From Sphingobacterium alkalisoli (GTDB lineage: Bacteria; Bacteroidota; Bacteroidia; Sphingobacteriales; Sphingobacteriaceae): a stretch of DNA of 64,000 nt. Every line of letters starts with the position of its first letter. Positions within the stretch are counted from its first letter, which is position 1. This document shows, piece by piece, positions 18,354-26,504 of this stretch. A model generated the notes under the pieces. That model made no database searches, was not told the DNA's origin, and was given only the letters and a program-made list of their open reading frames with translations. Location of the stretch: NCBI RefSeq assembly GCF_005049105.1, contig NZ_SUKA01000002.1, positions 851,985 through 915,984 of the forward strand. Direction: 5' to 3'. Made by a program: the position numbers and the translations under genes.

Positions 18354-18389
18354 TGTAGATGTAGATTGGTTTCCTTTTTATTCAGTCGG

Positions 18390-18432
18390 CAATATAATGC
18401 CCGCTAACCGTCTGGGGCTTTTGCCAAGTTTA
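18390..18432. repeat. Cassette-boundary-like repeat with TGCCCGCTAAC core
   Basis: AATATAATGCCCGCTAACCG followed by GGGGCTTTTGCCAAG, between the AraC gene and the SnoaL-like gene. It shares its core with the elements at 16490, 19036, 45916 and 51465. Confidence 0.4.
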
Positions 18433-18449
18433 AATTAGTATCATTTCTG

Positions 18450-18803
18450 CTATTCTGTTTCAATATCCATTCTTCGTAATAAGTTATCTTCCAATGTGTA
18501 GATATGTTTTACTTCACCGTCAAACATTATATTCCCTTGCAAGTCTTTAACAATTTGGTGAACAGTTACTTCTAATGTCCCATTTGGTCTTTGATTAAAT
18601 CTGATTGGTTCAACAGTTGGATTAATTTCTGACCATTGTCTTGTCCAATAAATTCTTATTTCTTCATGCCCACTCACATAACCACCTTCAAAGGCTTTTG
18701 GCCATTGGATGTCTGTGTGAAATGTTGAAAGTGCCGTGTCAATGTCTCTTGAATTAAAAGCTGGATAGGCCTTTTTAATGAGATTTTCAAAATGAGCAAT
18801 CAT
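18450..18803 (-). CDS. SnoaL/NTF2-like family protein
   Basis: A 117-residue NTF2-like protein: helix pair FENLIKKAYPAFNSRDIDTALSTFHTDIQWPKAFEGGYVSG, then strands ending TLEDNLLRRMDIE. The HTDIQWP and GHEEIRIYW segments are typical of SnoaL-like domains, which bind small hydrophobic ligands or act as cyclases or isomerases. It is a single gene flanked on one side by a CCCGCTAAC repeat, like a cassette. Confidence 0.8.
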   Translation of the reverse strand: MIAHFENLIKKAYPAFNSRDIDTALSTFHTDIQWPKAFEGGYVSGHEEIRIYWTRQWSEINPTVEPIRFNQRPNGTLEVTVHQIVKDLQGNIMFDGEVKHIYTLEDNLLRRMDIETE

Positions 18804-19027
18804 ATATATTATTTTAAAATTTTTGTTTTATGCGAAAGTTTACCGTTTATAACCATTTGTAAATATTTGTTTTTGATTCTCTTTTAGCTTAGTTGTCTAT
18901 TTCGGTGATTCTGGGCCAGTTAAAATTAGGAAAAAAATAATAAAGAAGGCGTTTACTTTTAGGTAAGCGTTCCATATAAAGTGATTAACTCTTATTCACG
19001 GTAATTTTTAATGTCATTGCTATCGTC

Positions 19028-19055
19028 TAGGTTCCAATGCCCGCTGTTACCTGCT
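19028..19055. repeat. Cassette-boundary-like repeat, variant TGCCCGCTGTTAC
   Basis: CAATGCCCGCTGTTACCTGC overlaps the stop codon of the SRPBCC gene (minus strand TAA). It matches the core at 18398 except for a few bases. A 240-bp non-coding stretch follows to the SnoaL-like gene. Confidence 0.35.
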
Positions 19056-19610
19056 GCCCTTTATTCTGTTTGTTGCTTCCAAATCTGCTTTTAATGTTGT
19101 CAATGCGTTTGTCAATAAACCTTTGATATTTTTGAGTACGACCAAATTAATAAGTCCACGTGCAAAAATGTTTTTCGGAACTATTTTATAAGTCCATTCA
19201 ATTTTGGTTTGTCCGTTGCTAAGGTCTGTAAATATCCAATCGCCTTCGATTCTTTTTGCTAAAAACCTAAGTTGAGAGGTAAAGTCTTCAATTTGGTATG
19301 AAAATGAAGTATGAGGAACAACTGTCAAAAGTTTTTCTTTTGATGTTGAACCATCTTCAAAATAAACAGTTCTTGTCATACCCGCTTTTATCCATTTTTC
19401 TGTTTCATCAGTCTTTATGATGGCTGGTAGATTTTTGTGTCTTTTGAAGATGTGTGATAAGTCCACAGGAACAATGTAGTTAAAAGCAGCGTCGATGGGT
19501 GCATTAATTGTCATTACGATTTTTGTCTGTGGATACTTTTTGCTGTTTTGAGCAAGGGCAATTCCTGCTATGCCGATTGTTGATCCGCTTGTCATTAAAA
19601 TTTTTGTCAT
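19047..19610 (-). CDS. SRPBCC (polyketide cyclase/START-like) family protein
   Basis: A 187-residue protein with a short hydrophobic N-terminus and an SRPBCC fold: TKIVMTINAPIDAAFNYIVPVDL at the start of the barrel, strands WIKAGMTRTVYFEDGS and FSYQIEDFTSQLRFLAKRIEGDWIF, and a long C-terminal helix NALTTLKADLEA. The family binds hydrophobic ligands; no enzymatic motif is evident. It follows a Crp regulator gene by 72 bp on the same strand, probably as a regulator-target pair. Confidence 0.8.
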   Translation of the reverse strand: MTKILMTSGSTIGIAGIALAQNSKKYPQTKIVMTINAPIDAAFNYIVPVDLSHIFKRHKNLPAIIKTDETEKWIKAGMTRTVYFEDGSTSKEKLLTVVPHTSFSYQIEDFTSQLRFLAKRIEGDWIFTDLSNGQTKIEWTYKIVPKNIFARGLINLVVLKNIKGLLTNALTTLKADLEATNRIKGSR

Positions 19611-19682
19611 TGTATTTTTAAATTAGACTACAAATATCGCAAGCTAACTTTTGACAACATTTGCCAAATGGCAAAAACTGAA

Positions 19683-20252
19683 CTAGCGGATATTTTTTCT
19701 AATTCTGCTTAGCGACGATTGCGTTATTCCTAAGTAAGAAGCCAATAATGAAAGCGGTATTCTGTTGGCAAGCTGCGGAAATTTGTCAAGGAAACTTATG
19801 TAACGGGCCTTAGCATCTTCTGCAAGCATTGGACTGATTCGATTTACTTTTTCAATCAATGACTTTGCTGTAATTTGGTTAATTATGCCATTCCAAGCAA
19901 TGATTGTAGTTGACAAGTCTTTTAGTTCGTCTGCCGAGAAGATTAAAAGTTTGCAGTCTGTAACTGCCTGCACATACTCGGCAGATGGAATTTGGTAAGT
20001 AAAACTATTGAGGTCAACAGCAAAATTATTTTCGTCTATAAAATACCGTGTAATTTCTTCACCCTTATTATTGTAGTAGCAAACTCTTAAAATTCCATTG
20101 TCCACGAAAGCAACTTGTCGAGCAATTTTTCCTGCCTCTGAAAAATAGTCATTTTTTTTTAGTTCTATTAATTTCGCCTTGCTTTTTATCAAGTCAATTT
20201 GGTACTGATTAAGTTGTCCAAATTGAAGTAAATAATTTATCAAATTTTCCAT
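19683..20252 (-). CDS. Crp/Fnr-family transcriptional regulator
   Basis: From the ATG at 20252 (MENLINYLLQFG) this is 189 residues, the usual length of short Bacteroidota Crp/Fnr proteins. It has an N-terminal cyclic-nucleotide-binding-like domain (FSEAGKIARQVAFVDNGILRVCYYNNKGEEITRYF) and a C-terminal winged helix (IPLSLLASYLGITQSSLSRIRKN). There are no FeS cysteine clusters, so the effector is unlikely to be oxygen through an FNR-type cluster. It probably controls the SRPBCC gene downstream. Confidence 0.85.
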   Translation of the reverse strand: MENLINYLLQFGQLNQYQIDLIKSKAKLIELKKNDYFSEAGKIARQVAFVDNGILRVCYYNNKGEEITRYFIDENNFAVDLNSFTYQIPSAEYVQAVTDCKLLIFSADELKDLSTTIIAWNGIINQITAKSLIEKVNRISPMLAEDAKARYISFLDKFPQLANRIPLSLLASYLGITQSSLSRIRKNIR

Positions 20253-20270
20253 TGTCGAAAGTTTCCTCAA

Positions 20271-20558
20271 TAGCAGCCATTGCTATTATACAGGTGATCA
20301 TTTAACGCTATCGTAATTGTTTAGTTGTTGATTGCTCGAATATACGTGTTTATCTGTGCGATAGGGGGCTTTTCTTATTTATTTTTAGTTTAGCTATGCA
20401 CGTCAGTCTTCCTTACGGCACACGTGGTAAAAATCTAGCGTCAGCTGTTTGTATCACCAAGGTAGCGGAGAGATTTTGATGCAGCTAAAGTTCGTTGGTC
20501 TCGGCGCTTCCGTATCTTGGTTTGACCCTGATAATAACTAAAATTTATCGTTACAGTA
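20271..20558. other. Intergenic stretch without a recognisable feature
   Basis: About 290 bp between the Crp gene and the next short ORF. No coding potential or repeat was recognised. Confidence 0.35.
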
Positions 20559-20816
20559 TTACGCAAGTGTTTCATGGTAGTTCAAGTATACACAAATTCT
20601 TTTAATAGTTGACTTTTGAACACGATAAGACACGATTCTGTTACTACTAGTGAGTTTTACATAAACGGATATTTGACCAAGTTCCTTGGCTAATATAGCT
20701 CCCTTAGATACTGGTGATCGGAAAGCAAAAAGCTCCTCACCAAATACTGTCAGTTTCAAATAGTCAAATTTAAAAATAAAATGTCTCCACTCAAAGGTAG
20801 CAGCTCTAATATTCAT
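20559..20816 (-). CDS. Hypothetical 85-residue protein
   Basis: An 85-residue frame (MNIRAATFEWRHFIFKFDYL) with mixed hydrophobic and basic segments and no recognised motif. It could be a small soluble protein or a fragment; nothing in the context supports a function. Confidence 0.3.
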   Translation of the reverse strand: MNIRAATFEWRHFIFKFDYLKLTVFGEELFAFRSPVSKGAILAKELGQISVYVKLTSSNRIVSYRVQKSTIKRICVYLNYHETLA

Positions 20817-20895
20817 CTGCGCTCCTTAATAGGTATTATCGAATTACTTTATACCCTTGTTGAGATAATTAATACTTTTGTAAGTAATTAATTCA

Positions 20896-21430
20896 ATGGT
20901 TGATTACAGAACATATACTGATCAGGAACTTTTTACACTTTAAAAAAGTGGGCGCTTCGAGGCGTTTACGCAAATCTATGAGCGTTATTTTGGACTTTTG
21001 TACCGCCACGCCTATAAAATGCTGCGTGACAGATATCAAGCTGAAGATGTTCTACAGGATGTGTTTCAAATGTTAATAGGAAAAAAAAAGATGAGCTCGA
21101 ATTACAGCACTCATTGAAAGCTTTTCTGTATTCCAGCGTACGGTTTAAGAATACTAAAGCAATTTCGGCACAATAAGGTTGTTGATTCGTATTTGGCTAC
21201 ACTGAGTGGATTGTCCAAAAATGGAGCAGACAGCGTTGATTTATATATCGAAGAAAAAGAGCTTGCCATGCGTATAGAAGAAGGATTGGCCAAGCTTCCT
21301 CCAAAAATGCGTGAAGTGTTCGAACTAAGCAGGATTGATGAATTATCGTACAGTGAAATTGCAGAAAAGCTAAACATCACTAAACATCTGGTCAAAAAGC
21401 AGATGAGCAATGCGTTAAAAATTATTTAGA
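20896..21430 (+). pseudogene. ECF (FecI-type) RNA polymerase sigma factor, broken
   Basis: The frames together read as a sigma-70 ECF factor: start MVDYRTYTDQELFTL, a stop, then GRFEAFTQIYERYFGLLYRHAYKM and YQAEDVLQDVFQMLI (region 2). After further frame changes comes an intact region 4 (21193-21430: LPPKMREVFELSRIDELSYSEIAEKL). At least three lesions are needed to join it, one at a TTTAAAAAA run. In Sphingobacteriaceae such factors usually precede FecR and SusC/SusD genes. Here the A+T-rich redox island follows, and a broken FecR appears 13 kb downstream. Confidence 0.8.
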
Positions 21431-21545
21431 TTTTTTTCAAAATAGTTTTTTACTTTTTTTTAAAAAATCTAAATAATGGATGCAATAAACTTCGAATAAA
21501 AGCTTACTTATCTTTGATATAAAACCATTTGTAAAATATCCAATA

Positions 21546-22127
21546 ATGATCGAACTTCTTAAACAGAATATCACAGCACACATTTCCCTTTCAGACACTG
21601 AAACAGAAGCATTCTACAATTTGTTTCAATACAAAACCATCAAGAAAAAAAGTTTTTTGCTACGAGAAGGCGAAGTTTGCAAATTTGAGGGTTTTGTTGT
21701 CAAAGGGCTTTTCCGAGTGTATCACATTGATCAAAATGGATTCGAACAAGTACTTTATTTCGCCATAGAAAATTGGTGGATAACCGACATCGACAGCTTT
21801 ACCAATGAAAGGTCATCGCAACTTTTTATAGAAGCTCTTGAAGATAGTGAGGTGCTTTTAATTTCTAAAAAAGACAAGGAGTTTGCCTATGAAAATTTAC
21901 CTAAAATAGAAAAATTATTCAGGGTAATGACTCAAAAAACGCATGTGGCTCTTCAACGCAGAATGATTGATAATTTAAGTAAAACAGCAGAACTTCGTTA
22001 CATCGAATTTGTTGAAAAATATCCGCAACTAATTCAACGTCTTTCCAACATTCAAATAGCTGCCTATTTGGGAATTACTAATGTGTTTCTGAGTAATATT
22101 CGAAGGAAAATTGCCTACAAAAAATAA
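21546..22127 (+). CDS. Crp/Fnr-family transcriptional regulator (island regulator 1)
   Basis: A 193-residue protein: effector domain with KKSFLLREGEVCKFEGFVVKGLFRVYHID and YFAIENWWITDIDSF, a dimerisation helix, and a C-terminal winged helix NIQIAAYLGITNVFLSNIRRK. No FNR cysteine cluster is visible. It is the first gene of the redox island and, with the paralogue at 23617, a good candidate to bind the TTGAT-N4-ATCAA dyads downstream. A TATCTTTG -7 box lies about 35 bp upstream of the start. Confidence 0.87.
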   Translation: MIELLKQNITAHISLSDTETEAFYNLFQYKTIKKKSFLLREGEVCKFEGFVVKGLFRVYHIDQNGFEQVLYFAIENWWITDIDSFTNERSSQLFIEALEDSEVLLISKKDKEFAYENLPKIEKLFRVMTQKTHVALQRRMIDNLSKTAELRYIEFVEKYPQLIQRLSNIQIAAYLGITNVFLSNIRRKIAYKK

Positions 22128-22145
22128 ATTTTCAATGTTTGGTTT

Positions 22146-22190
22146 ATTAAACTAGTTTAATGTTTTTGAAGGGGCGAAGGTCGCATCTTT
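22146..22190 (+). promoter_or_regulatory. 16-bp perfect palindrome and promoter before the MBL-fold gene
   Basis: ATTAAACT-AGTTTAAT (22146-22161) is a perfect palindrome. It is followed by TTTTTG and, about 20 bp on, CATCTTTGTAAT, a near match to the TTTG/TAnnTTTG promoter. A dyad just upstream of the -33 region suggests activation, possibly by the Crp-type regulator encoded directly upstream. Confidence 0.5.
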
Positions 22191-22217
22191 GTAATATCAA
22201 TTTTAAAAAATATAAAA

Positions 22218-23111
22218 ATGAAATCGAAGATTATTTCAACAGCAGTATTAACCATCTTAATTTTATTCAATATGGAAACACAGGCACAAAGTTTCAAAAC
22301 CATAGAAACTAAAAATTTAAAGCTTCAGGTTTACAACGCATCCGAAAACAGTTTTGGTGTCGCATCAGTAATTATATCTGGAAAAAATGAAGCTGTCTTG
22401 ATAGATGCTCAGTTTACTTTGGCGGATGCCGAAAAAGTAGCACAGGAAATTAAAGCAAATGGCAAAAAACTAACTACTATTTTTGTTTCTCACGGAGATC
22501 CTGATTTTTACTTCGGACTGGAAGTTTTCAAAAGATATTTTCCGGAAGTTACCGCTTATGCTTCTCCTGCAACAGTAGAACATATCAAGGCTACGGCTCA
22601 AAAGAAATTAGAAGTTTGGGGTGAAAGATTGGGCAAAAACATTACATCAAATGCAATTTTACCTCAGGTTTTAAAAGGAAACAGTATTGAATTGGAAGGT
22701 AAGCAATTAGAAATCGTTGGTTTGGAAGAATTTCCAAATAAAACATTTGTGTGGATTCCTTCCATAAAAACTGCTGTAGGCGGAATCAATGTTTTTGGAA
22801 CAACGTTCAACCTTTGGATGGCAGATGCCCAAACTCCGGGAGCTCGCAAAAACTGGATTGGTGTTTTAGATAAAATCATGGATTTGAATCCTGAAATCGT
22901 AATTCCGGCTCACGCAAATTCAAATTCTCCATTTGATTTAACGGCCGTAAATCATACGAAAAGCTATATTCAATTCTACGAAGAAGCTTTGAAAACAAAC
23001 AAAACTTCTGAAGCTTTAATCAAAGCTTTAAAAGTAAAATATCCAACATTAACCTTTGAAACAGCATTACAAATTGGAGCAAAAGTAAACACCGGCGAAA
23101 TGAAATGGTAA
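22218..23111 (+). CDS. Secreted MBL-fold metallo-hydrolase-like protein with altered metal motif
   Basis: A 297-residue protein with a signal peptide ending at METQAQS. The metallo-beta-lactamase fold is evident (NEAVLIDAQFTLADAEKV, then the motif region IFVSHGDPDFYFGLEVF, VIPAHANSNSP). The canonical HxHxDH motif reads His92-Gly-Asp-Pro-Asp96-Phe: the second His is Asp and the last is Phe, so the metal site must differ. The stop overlaps the start of the following lipoprotein gene. Function unknown, probably periplasmic hydrolysis. Confidence 0.83.
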   Translation: MKSKIISTAVLTILILFNMETQAQSFKTIETKNLKLQVYNASENSFGVASVIISGKNEAVLIDAQFTLADAEKVAQEIKANGKKLTTIFVSHGDPDFYFGLEVFKRYFPEVTAYASPATVEHIKATAQKKLEVWGERLGKNITSNAILPQVLKGNSIELEGKQLEIVGLEEFPNKTFVWIPSIKTAVGGINVFGTTFNLWMADAQTPGARKNWIGVLDKIMDLNPEIVIPAHANSNSPFDLTAVNHTKSYIQFYEEALKTNKTSEALIKALKVKYPTLTFETALQIGAKVNTGEMKW

Positions 23112-23566
23112 AATCAATCTTCTACAGCTTGGCAATGCTTTTGGTATTGTCAAGCTGTTCTTTAAATAAAGAAAAAATGACAGATCTTGACATTGTAAAA
23201 AGTACTTACGAAGGAAAAACTTCGGAAGAAAACGGTAAAAATTTGGCTAAATATGTAGCTGATGATATTTCCTGGACAGAAGCCAAAGGTTTTCCATACG
23301 CAGGAACTTATATCGGTTTAGAAAACGTAACCAAAAATGTTTTCAGCAGATTAGGAAGCGAGTGGATTGAGTACAAATTTACTCCCGAAGATTATGTCGC
23401 CAGTGATGATAAAGTGGTAGCTTACGGCACCTATACTGGAATATATAAAATCTCTGGAAAATCATTTACGGCCAGAGTTGCCCACGTTTGGAAATTGAAG
23501 GAAAGTAAAATTATAAGTTTTGAACAGTTTGTAGATAGCCAGCCGATAATTGATGCTATGAAATAA
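23105..23566 (+). CDS. SnoaL/NTF2-like lipoprotein
   Basis: A 153-residue protein with a lipoprotein signal (LAMLLVLSSCSLNK, lipidated Cys19) and a SnoaL-like domain (VKSTYEGKTSEENGKNLAKYVADDISWTEAKGFPYAGTYIGLENV). Its start overlaps the end of the MBL-fold gene by 7 bp, so the two are co-translated and both products are exported. It probably binds or converts the same small molecule in the periplasm. Confidence 0.82.
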   Translation: MVKSIFYSLAMLLVLSSCSLNKEKMTDLDIVKSTYEGKTSEENGKNLAKYVADDISWTEAKGFPYAGTYIGLENVTKNVFSRLGSEWIEYKFTPEDYVASDDKVVAYGTYTGIYKISGKSFTARVAHVWKLKESKIISFEQFVDSQPIIDAMK

Positions 23567-23569
23567 AAG

Positions 23570-23602
23570 TTGTTTTTTTCATATCTTGCATTCTTTTAAA
23601 GT
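23570..23602 (+). promoter_or_regulatory. Degenerate copy of the island promoter module
   Basis: GTTTTTTTCATATCTTGCAT followed by TCTTTTAAAG matches the conserved tail of the FNR-box modules at 24218, 24868 and 27905 (T-run, ATCATATCGCATCG, TTTTAAGG), but the upstream dyad is missing. It lies just before the second Crp gene. Confidence 0.35.
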
Positions 23603-23616
23603 AATTACTAAATCAA

Positions 23617-24198
23617 ATGCACGAAAGATTAATCACCTACATCAATAATCACAGTAAAGCACCACTAACTATCGAGGAGGAAGCCTTAATTACAGCTTCT
23701 TTTCAACCTAAAAAACTAAGAAAAAAACAATATTTTTTACAAGAAGGCGATGTATGTAAGCACACCAGTTTTATTGTGAAAGGTGCTATGAGACAATACA
23801 GTGTGGATGATAAAGGAGTTGAACATATTGTGCATCTCTACATAGAAAACTACTGGGCAAGTGACAGAGAAAGCATGATTATGCTTACTCCTTCAAAGTA
23901 TAATATTGATGCTTGGGAAGATACAGAATTACTCATTATTACTAGAGCTGATATGTTAGATCTGATGGAGAAAATACCTGCTTTGGTAGAAATGATAAGA
24001 CAAATGGATGAAAGAAATGCCATTGCCAACCAACGAAGACTGAACTCTACTATCAGTAATACGGCTGAAAAACGTTATGAAGAATTTGCTGAACACCATC
24101 CTCAATTTATACAACGGTTTCCGCAACACCTCATTGCCTCCTTTCTAGGGATTACTAAAGAAACACTTAGCAGGATTAGAAAACAAAGCCTCAGATAA
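23617..24198 (+). CDS. Crp/Fnr-family transcriptional regulator (island regulator 2)
   Basis: A 193-residue paralogue of the regulator at 21546: effector domain KKQYFLQEGDVCKHTSFIVKGAMRQYSVDDKG, and winged helix FPQHLIASFLGITKETLSRIRKQ. No FeS cysteines. It lies between the MBL/SnoaL pair and the first dyad-controlled gene, and the first TTGATAAATATCAA dyad is 20 bp after its stop, so it probably controls the downstream units. Confidence 0.87.
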   Translation: MHERLITYINNHSKAPLTIEEEALITASFQPKKLRKKQYFLQEGDVCKHTSFIVKGAMRQYSVDDKGVEHIVHLYIENYWASDRESMIMLTPSKYNIDAWEDTELLIITRADMLDLMEKIPALVEMIRQMDERNAIANQRRLNSTISNTAEKRYEEFAEHHPQFIQRFPQHLIASFLGITKETLSRIRKQSLR

Positions 24199-24214
24199 AT
24201 ATAATTTTATAAAA

Positions 24215-24262
24215 CCGTTGATAAATATCAACGGTTTTTTTTATCATATCTCATTGTTATGA
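24215..24262 (+). promoter_or_regulatory. FNR-box-like dyad module, copy A (before SnoaL gene)
   Basis: CCGTTGAT-AAAT-ATCAACGG followed by eight T, then ATCATATCTCATTG. The core TTGATAAATATCAA (24218-24231) matches the Crp/Fnr consensus TTGAT-N4-ATCAA. Its centre is about 106 bp before the ATG at 24331. The flanking A- and T-runs also make it a possible terminator for the Crp gene, so this copy may have both roles. Confidence 0.55.
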
Positions 24263-24330
24263 AGCTTCCCTTTGATGCAACTTTGCCCTATCAAAATCAA
24301 TTAAAAAAATAACATTAAAATTTAATTCAA

Positions 24331-24762
24331 ATGGAAAATTCAAAAAACACACCAGCTACTCAACTTCTTCGTAAGAGTTTAGACACCTTTCTTGCCAAAG
24401 ATATGAAAGGCTGGTCAGAGCTTTGTGCTGAAGATGTCGTAGCCGAATTCCCTTTTGCACCGGAAGGTTCACAAGCACGATTTGAAGGTCGCGAAGCACT
24501 TTATGCTTACCTAAAAGATTACCCAAGTTATATCGACGTAAAATCACTTCCAACATTAAAAATATATGGAACGGATGACGAAAATGTAGCCATCGCAGAA
24601 TGGAGTGCATCAGGTGTAGTAATAGGAAATGGTAATCCGTATGAAATGAGCTATGCCACTTTCGTTACCTTCCGTGATGGACTTATTGTAAACTATCGTG
24701 AATATTGGAATCCACAAGCCTTTCAAAAAGCAATGAGCGGTGGAAGTTTTGCAGCTGAGTAA
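24331..24762 (+). CDS. SnoaL/NTF2-like family protein
   Basis: A 143-residue NTF2-like protein: LLRKSLDTFLAKDMKGWSELCAEDVVAEFPFAPEGSQARFEGREALYAYL, strands NVAIAEWSASGVVIGNG, and the typical end TFVTFRDGLIVNYREYWNPQAF. It is cytosolic with no signal peptide, stands as its own unit behind dyad module A, and ends before a clear terminator. A ketosteroid-isomerase-like role is possible. Confidence 0.83.
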   Translation: MENSKNTPATQLLRKSLDTFLAKDMKGWSELCAEDVVAEFPFAPEGSQARFEGREALYAYLKDYPSYIDVKSLPTLKIYGTDDENVAIAEWSASGVVIGNGNPYEMSYATFVTFRDGLIVNYREYWNPQAFQKAMSGGSFAAE

Positions 24763-24796
24763 TATTTCTGTAAAGCTAACCTAGCATCCAATAGTA

Positions 24797-24830
24797 AAGC
24801 TGTCTCAAAAAACTGAGGCAGCTTTTTTTT
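24797..24830 (+). terminator. Rho-independent terminator after the SnoaL gene
   Basis: AAGCTGTCTCA pairs with TGAGGCAGCTT (one G-T pair) around a short A-rich loop, followed by a run of eight T. Confidence 0.75.
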
Positions 24831-24867
24831 GCATAATTTTTTTTCATTTGAAGGAAAGTGCTTGCTA

Positions 24868-24936
24868 TTGATAAATATCAACGGATTTTTTTATCATATC
24901 GCATCGTTTTAAGGCAAGTTCCTGTCGCAATTTTAC
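24868..24936 (+). promoter_or_regulatory. FNR-box-like dyad module, copy B (before aldehyde dehydrogenase)
   Basis: TTGATAAATATCAA (24868-24881), then a T-run, ATCATATCGCATCG, TTTTAAGG, and a possible -7 box AATTTTAC at 24929-24936. The dyad centre is about 105 bp before the ATG at 24979. A separate terminator already lies upstream and the flanks are not complementary, so here the dyad is not a terminator. Its position relative to the inferred start fits an upstream activator site. Confidence 0.6.
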
Positions 24937-24978
24937 AGGATAAAATTTATTTAAAAATAACTCTAAAATTTAAAAATC

Positions 24979-26436
24979 ATGGAAGTTAAAAAGTATAAGT
25001 ATTATGCTGGCGGCGTCTGGCGAGATGCAGAAAACGGTCGGACATTTGATGACCTAGAACCTTATAGCGGTAAGGTCTTTGCCAAAATTGCAGCAGCCAG
25101 CAAAAAGGATATGCAAATCGCGATTGATGCAGCAGCAAAAGCTTACCCTGCTTGGGCAGCTACAACTCCTGCTCAAAGATCAGAACTGCTATTTAAAGCA
25201 GCTGCAATCATCAAAAGAAGACGTTCTGAAATGGCTGAAATCCTTGCAAAGGAGACAGGTAGTACTATTTCATTTGCCACATTTCAGCAAGATTTACTTG
25301 CCCAAAGCTTAGAATTAGGTGCTGGGTGGGCTTATGAAAATAAAGGAGAAGTATTGCAAACCAATGTACCCGGTTCCTTCTCGATAGGTGTTCGCAGGCC
25401 TTTAGGCGTTGTAGCTAGCTTTACACCTTGGAACGGTGCTAGCATACTTTCTTGGCGTACTGTAATTTCCCCTATAATTGCAGGAAACACCGTTGTTGTT
25501 AAGCCATCTGAATATGCTCCCATTTCAGCAGGTCTGATGATTGCCGAAATTGCTGAAGAAGCAGGATTTCCTCCCGGTGTCATAAACGTGGTTACACATG
25601 CTCCAGGGGAAGCTGGTGAATTGTCTGATGCTATATTCGAGGATTCAAACGTAAGAGTAATCAATCTGATTGGAGGTATTAAAACGGCAAAATACTTAGG
25701 AGAACGTGCTGGTAAAACGTTGAAAAGAACAGTATTTGAATTGGGAGGATACAACCCAATGATCATCTTAAATGATGTAAACGTTGATGATGCTGTAAAG
25801 GCAGCTACATTTGGTTCTTTCTTTCATCAGGGTCAAATATGTATGAATACTAGAAAAATTATCATTCAACGTAAGATTTATGATGAATTCCTTGAAAAAT
25901 TTATTGCCAGAACCAATGCATTACCATTTGGAGATCCTGAAAACCCCACAACTATAATAGGTCCGCTAATCAATCAGGCTGCTGTTGATACTGTAAGCGA
26001 ACGTATTAAGGATGCTGTAAGCAAAGGTGCTAAAGTCCAAGCAGGAGGTTTTAACGAAGGCCTTGTTTACCATCCTACTATCCTAACAGATGTCCCTTAT
26101 GATGCTATTGCATCTAACGAGGAGACTTTTGGTCCTTTAGTAATTGTTGAAGCAGTGGATACTGTTGAGGAAGCAATTGCAATTGCAAATCGCACTGATT
26201 ATGGCTTGGTTTCATCCATTTTTACCAATGATACTTATAAAGGGTTTGAGTTGGCTCCAAGAATACTACATGGTGTGGTTAATGTAAATTCTCCTACAGT
26301 AAATGAAGAAACTCATGCTCCTATGGGTGGAGTTAAAAATAGTGGCTGGGGTCGTACTGGTCCTCATAGTTTGGAAGATTTTACAGAAATGATTTGGATC
26401 AATTCCCGTAGCACACCTCAACAATATCCATTTTAA
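24979..26436 (+). CDS. Aldehyde dehydrogenase family protein
   Basis: A 485-residue NAD(P)-dependent aldehyde dehydrogenase. Asn152 in FTPWNGAS, Glu254 in TVFELGGYNP and nucleophile Cys288 in HQGQICMNTRK are the expected catalytic residues. AGNTVVVKPSEYAP marks the cofactor site, and the C-terminal PMGGVKNSGWGRTG is the usual oligomerisation end. It oxidises aldehydes to carboxylates in the cytosol. It leads the ALDH-amidohydrolase-SnoaL unit behind dyad copy B, which suggests catabolism of an aromatic or aldehyde compound; the substrate is unknown. Confidence 0.93.
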   Translation: MEVKKYKYYAGGVWRDAENGRTFDDLEPYSGKVFAKIAAASKKDMQIAIDAAAKAYPAWAATTPAQRSELLFKAAAIIKRRRSEMAEILAKETGSTISFATFQQDLLAQSLELGAGWAYENKGEVLQTNVPGSFSIGVRRPLGVVASFTPWNGASILSWRTVISPIIAGNTVVVKPSEYAPISAGLMIAEIAEEAGFPPGVINVVTHAPGEAGELSDAIFEDSNVRVINLIGGIKTAKYLGERAGKTLKRTVFELGGYNPMIILNDVNVDDAVKAATFGSFFHQGQICMNTRKIIIQRKIYDEFLEKFIARTNALPFGDPENPTTIIGPLINQAAVDTVSERIKDAVSKGAKVQAGGFNEGLVYHPTILTDVPYDAIASNEETFGPLVIVEAVDTVEEAIAIANRTDYGLVSSIFTNDTYKGFELAPRILHGVVNVNSPTVNEETHAPMGGVKNSGWGRTGPHSLEDFTEMIWINSRSTPQQYPF

Positions 26437-26504
26437 TAAATTGAATATTTTCAAGTGCAAAGTGCTGTAATTAGCATTTTGTACTTGATTTTAAACTGAC
26501 AATT

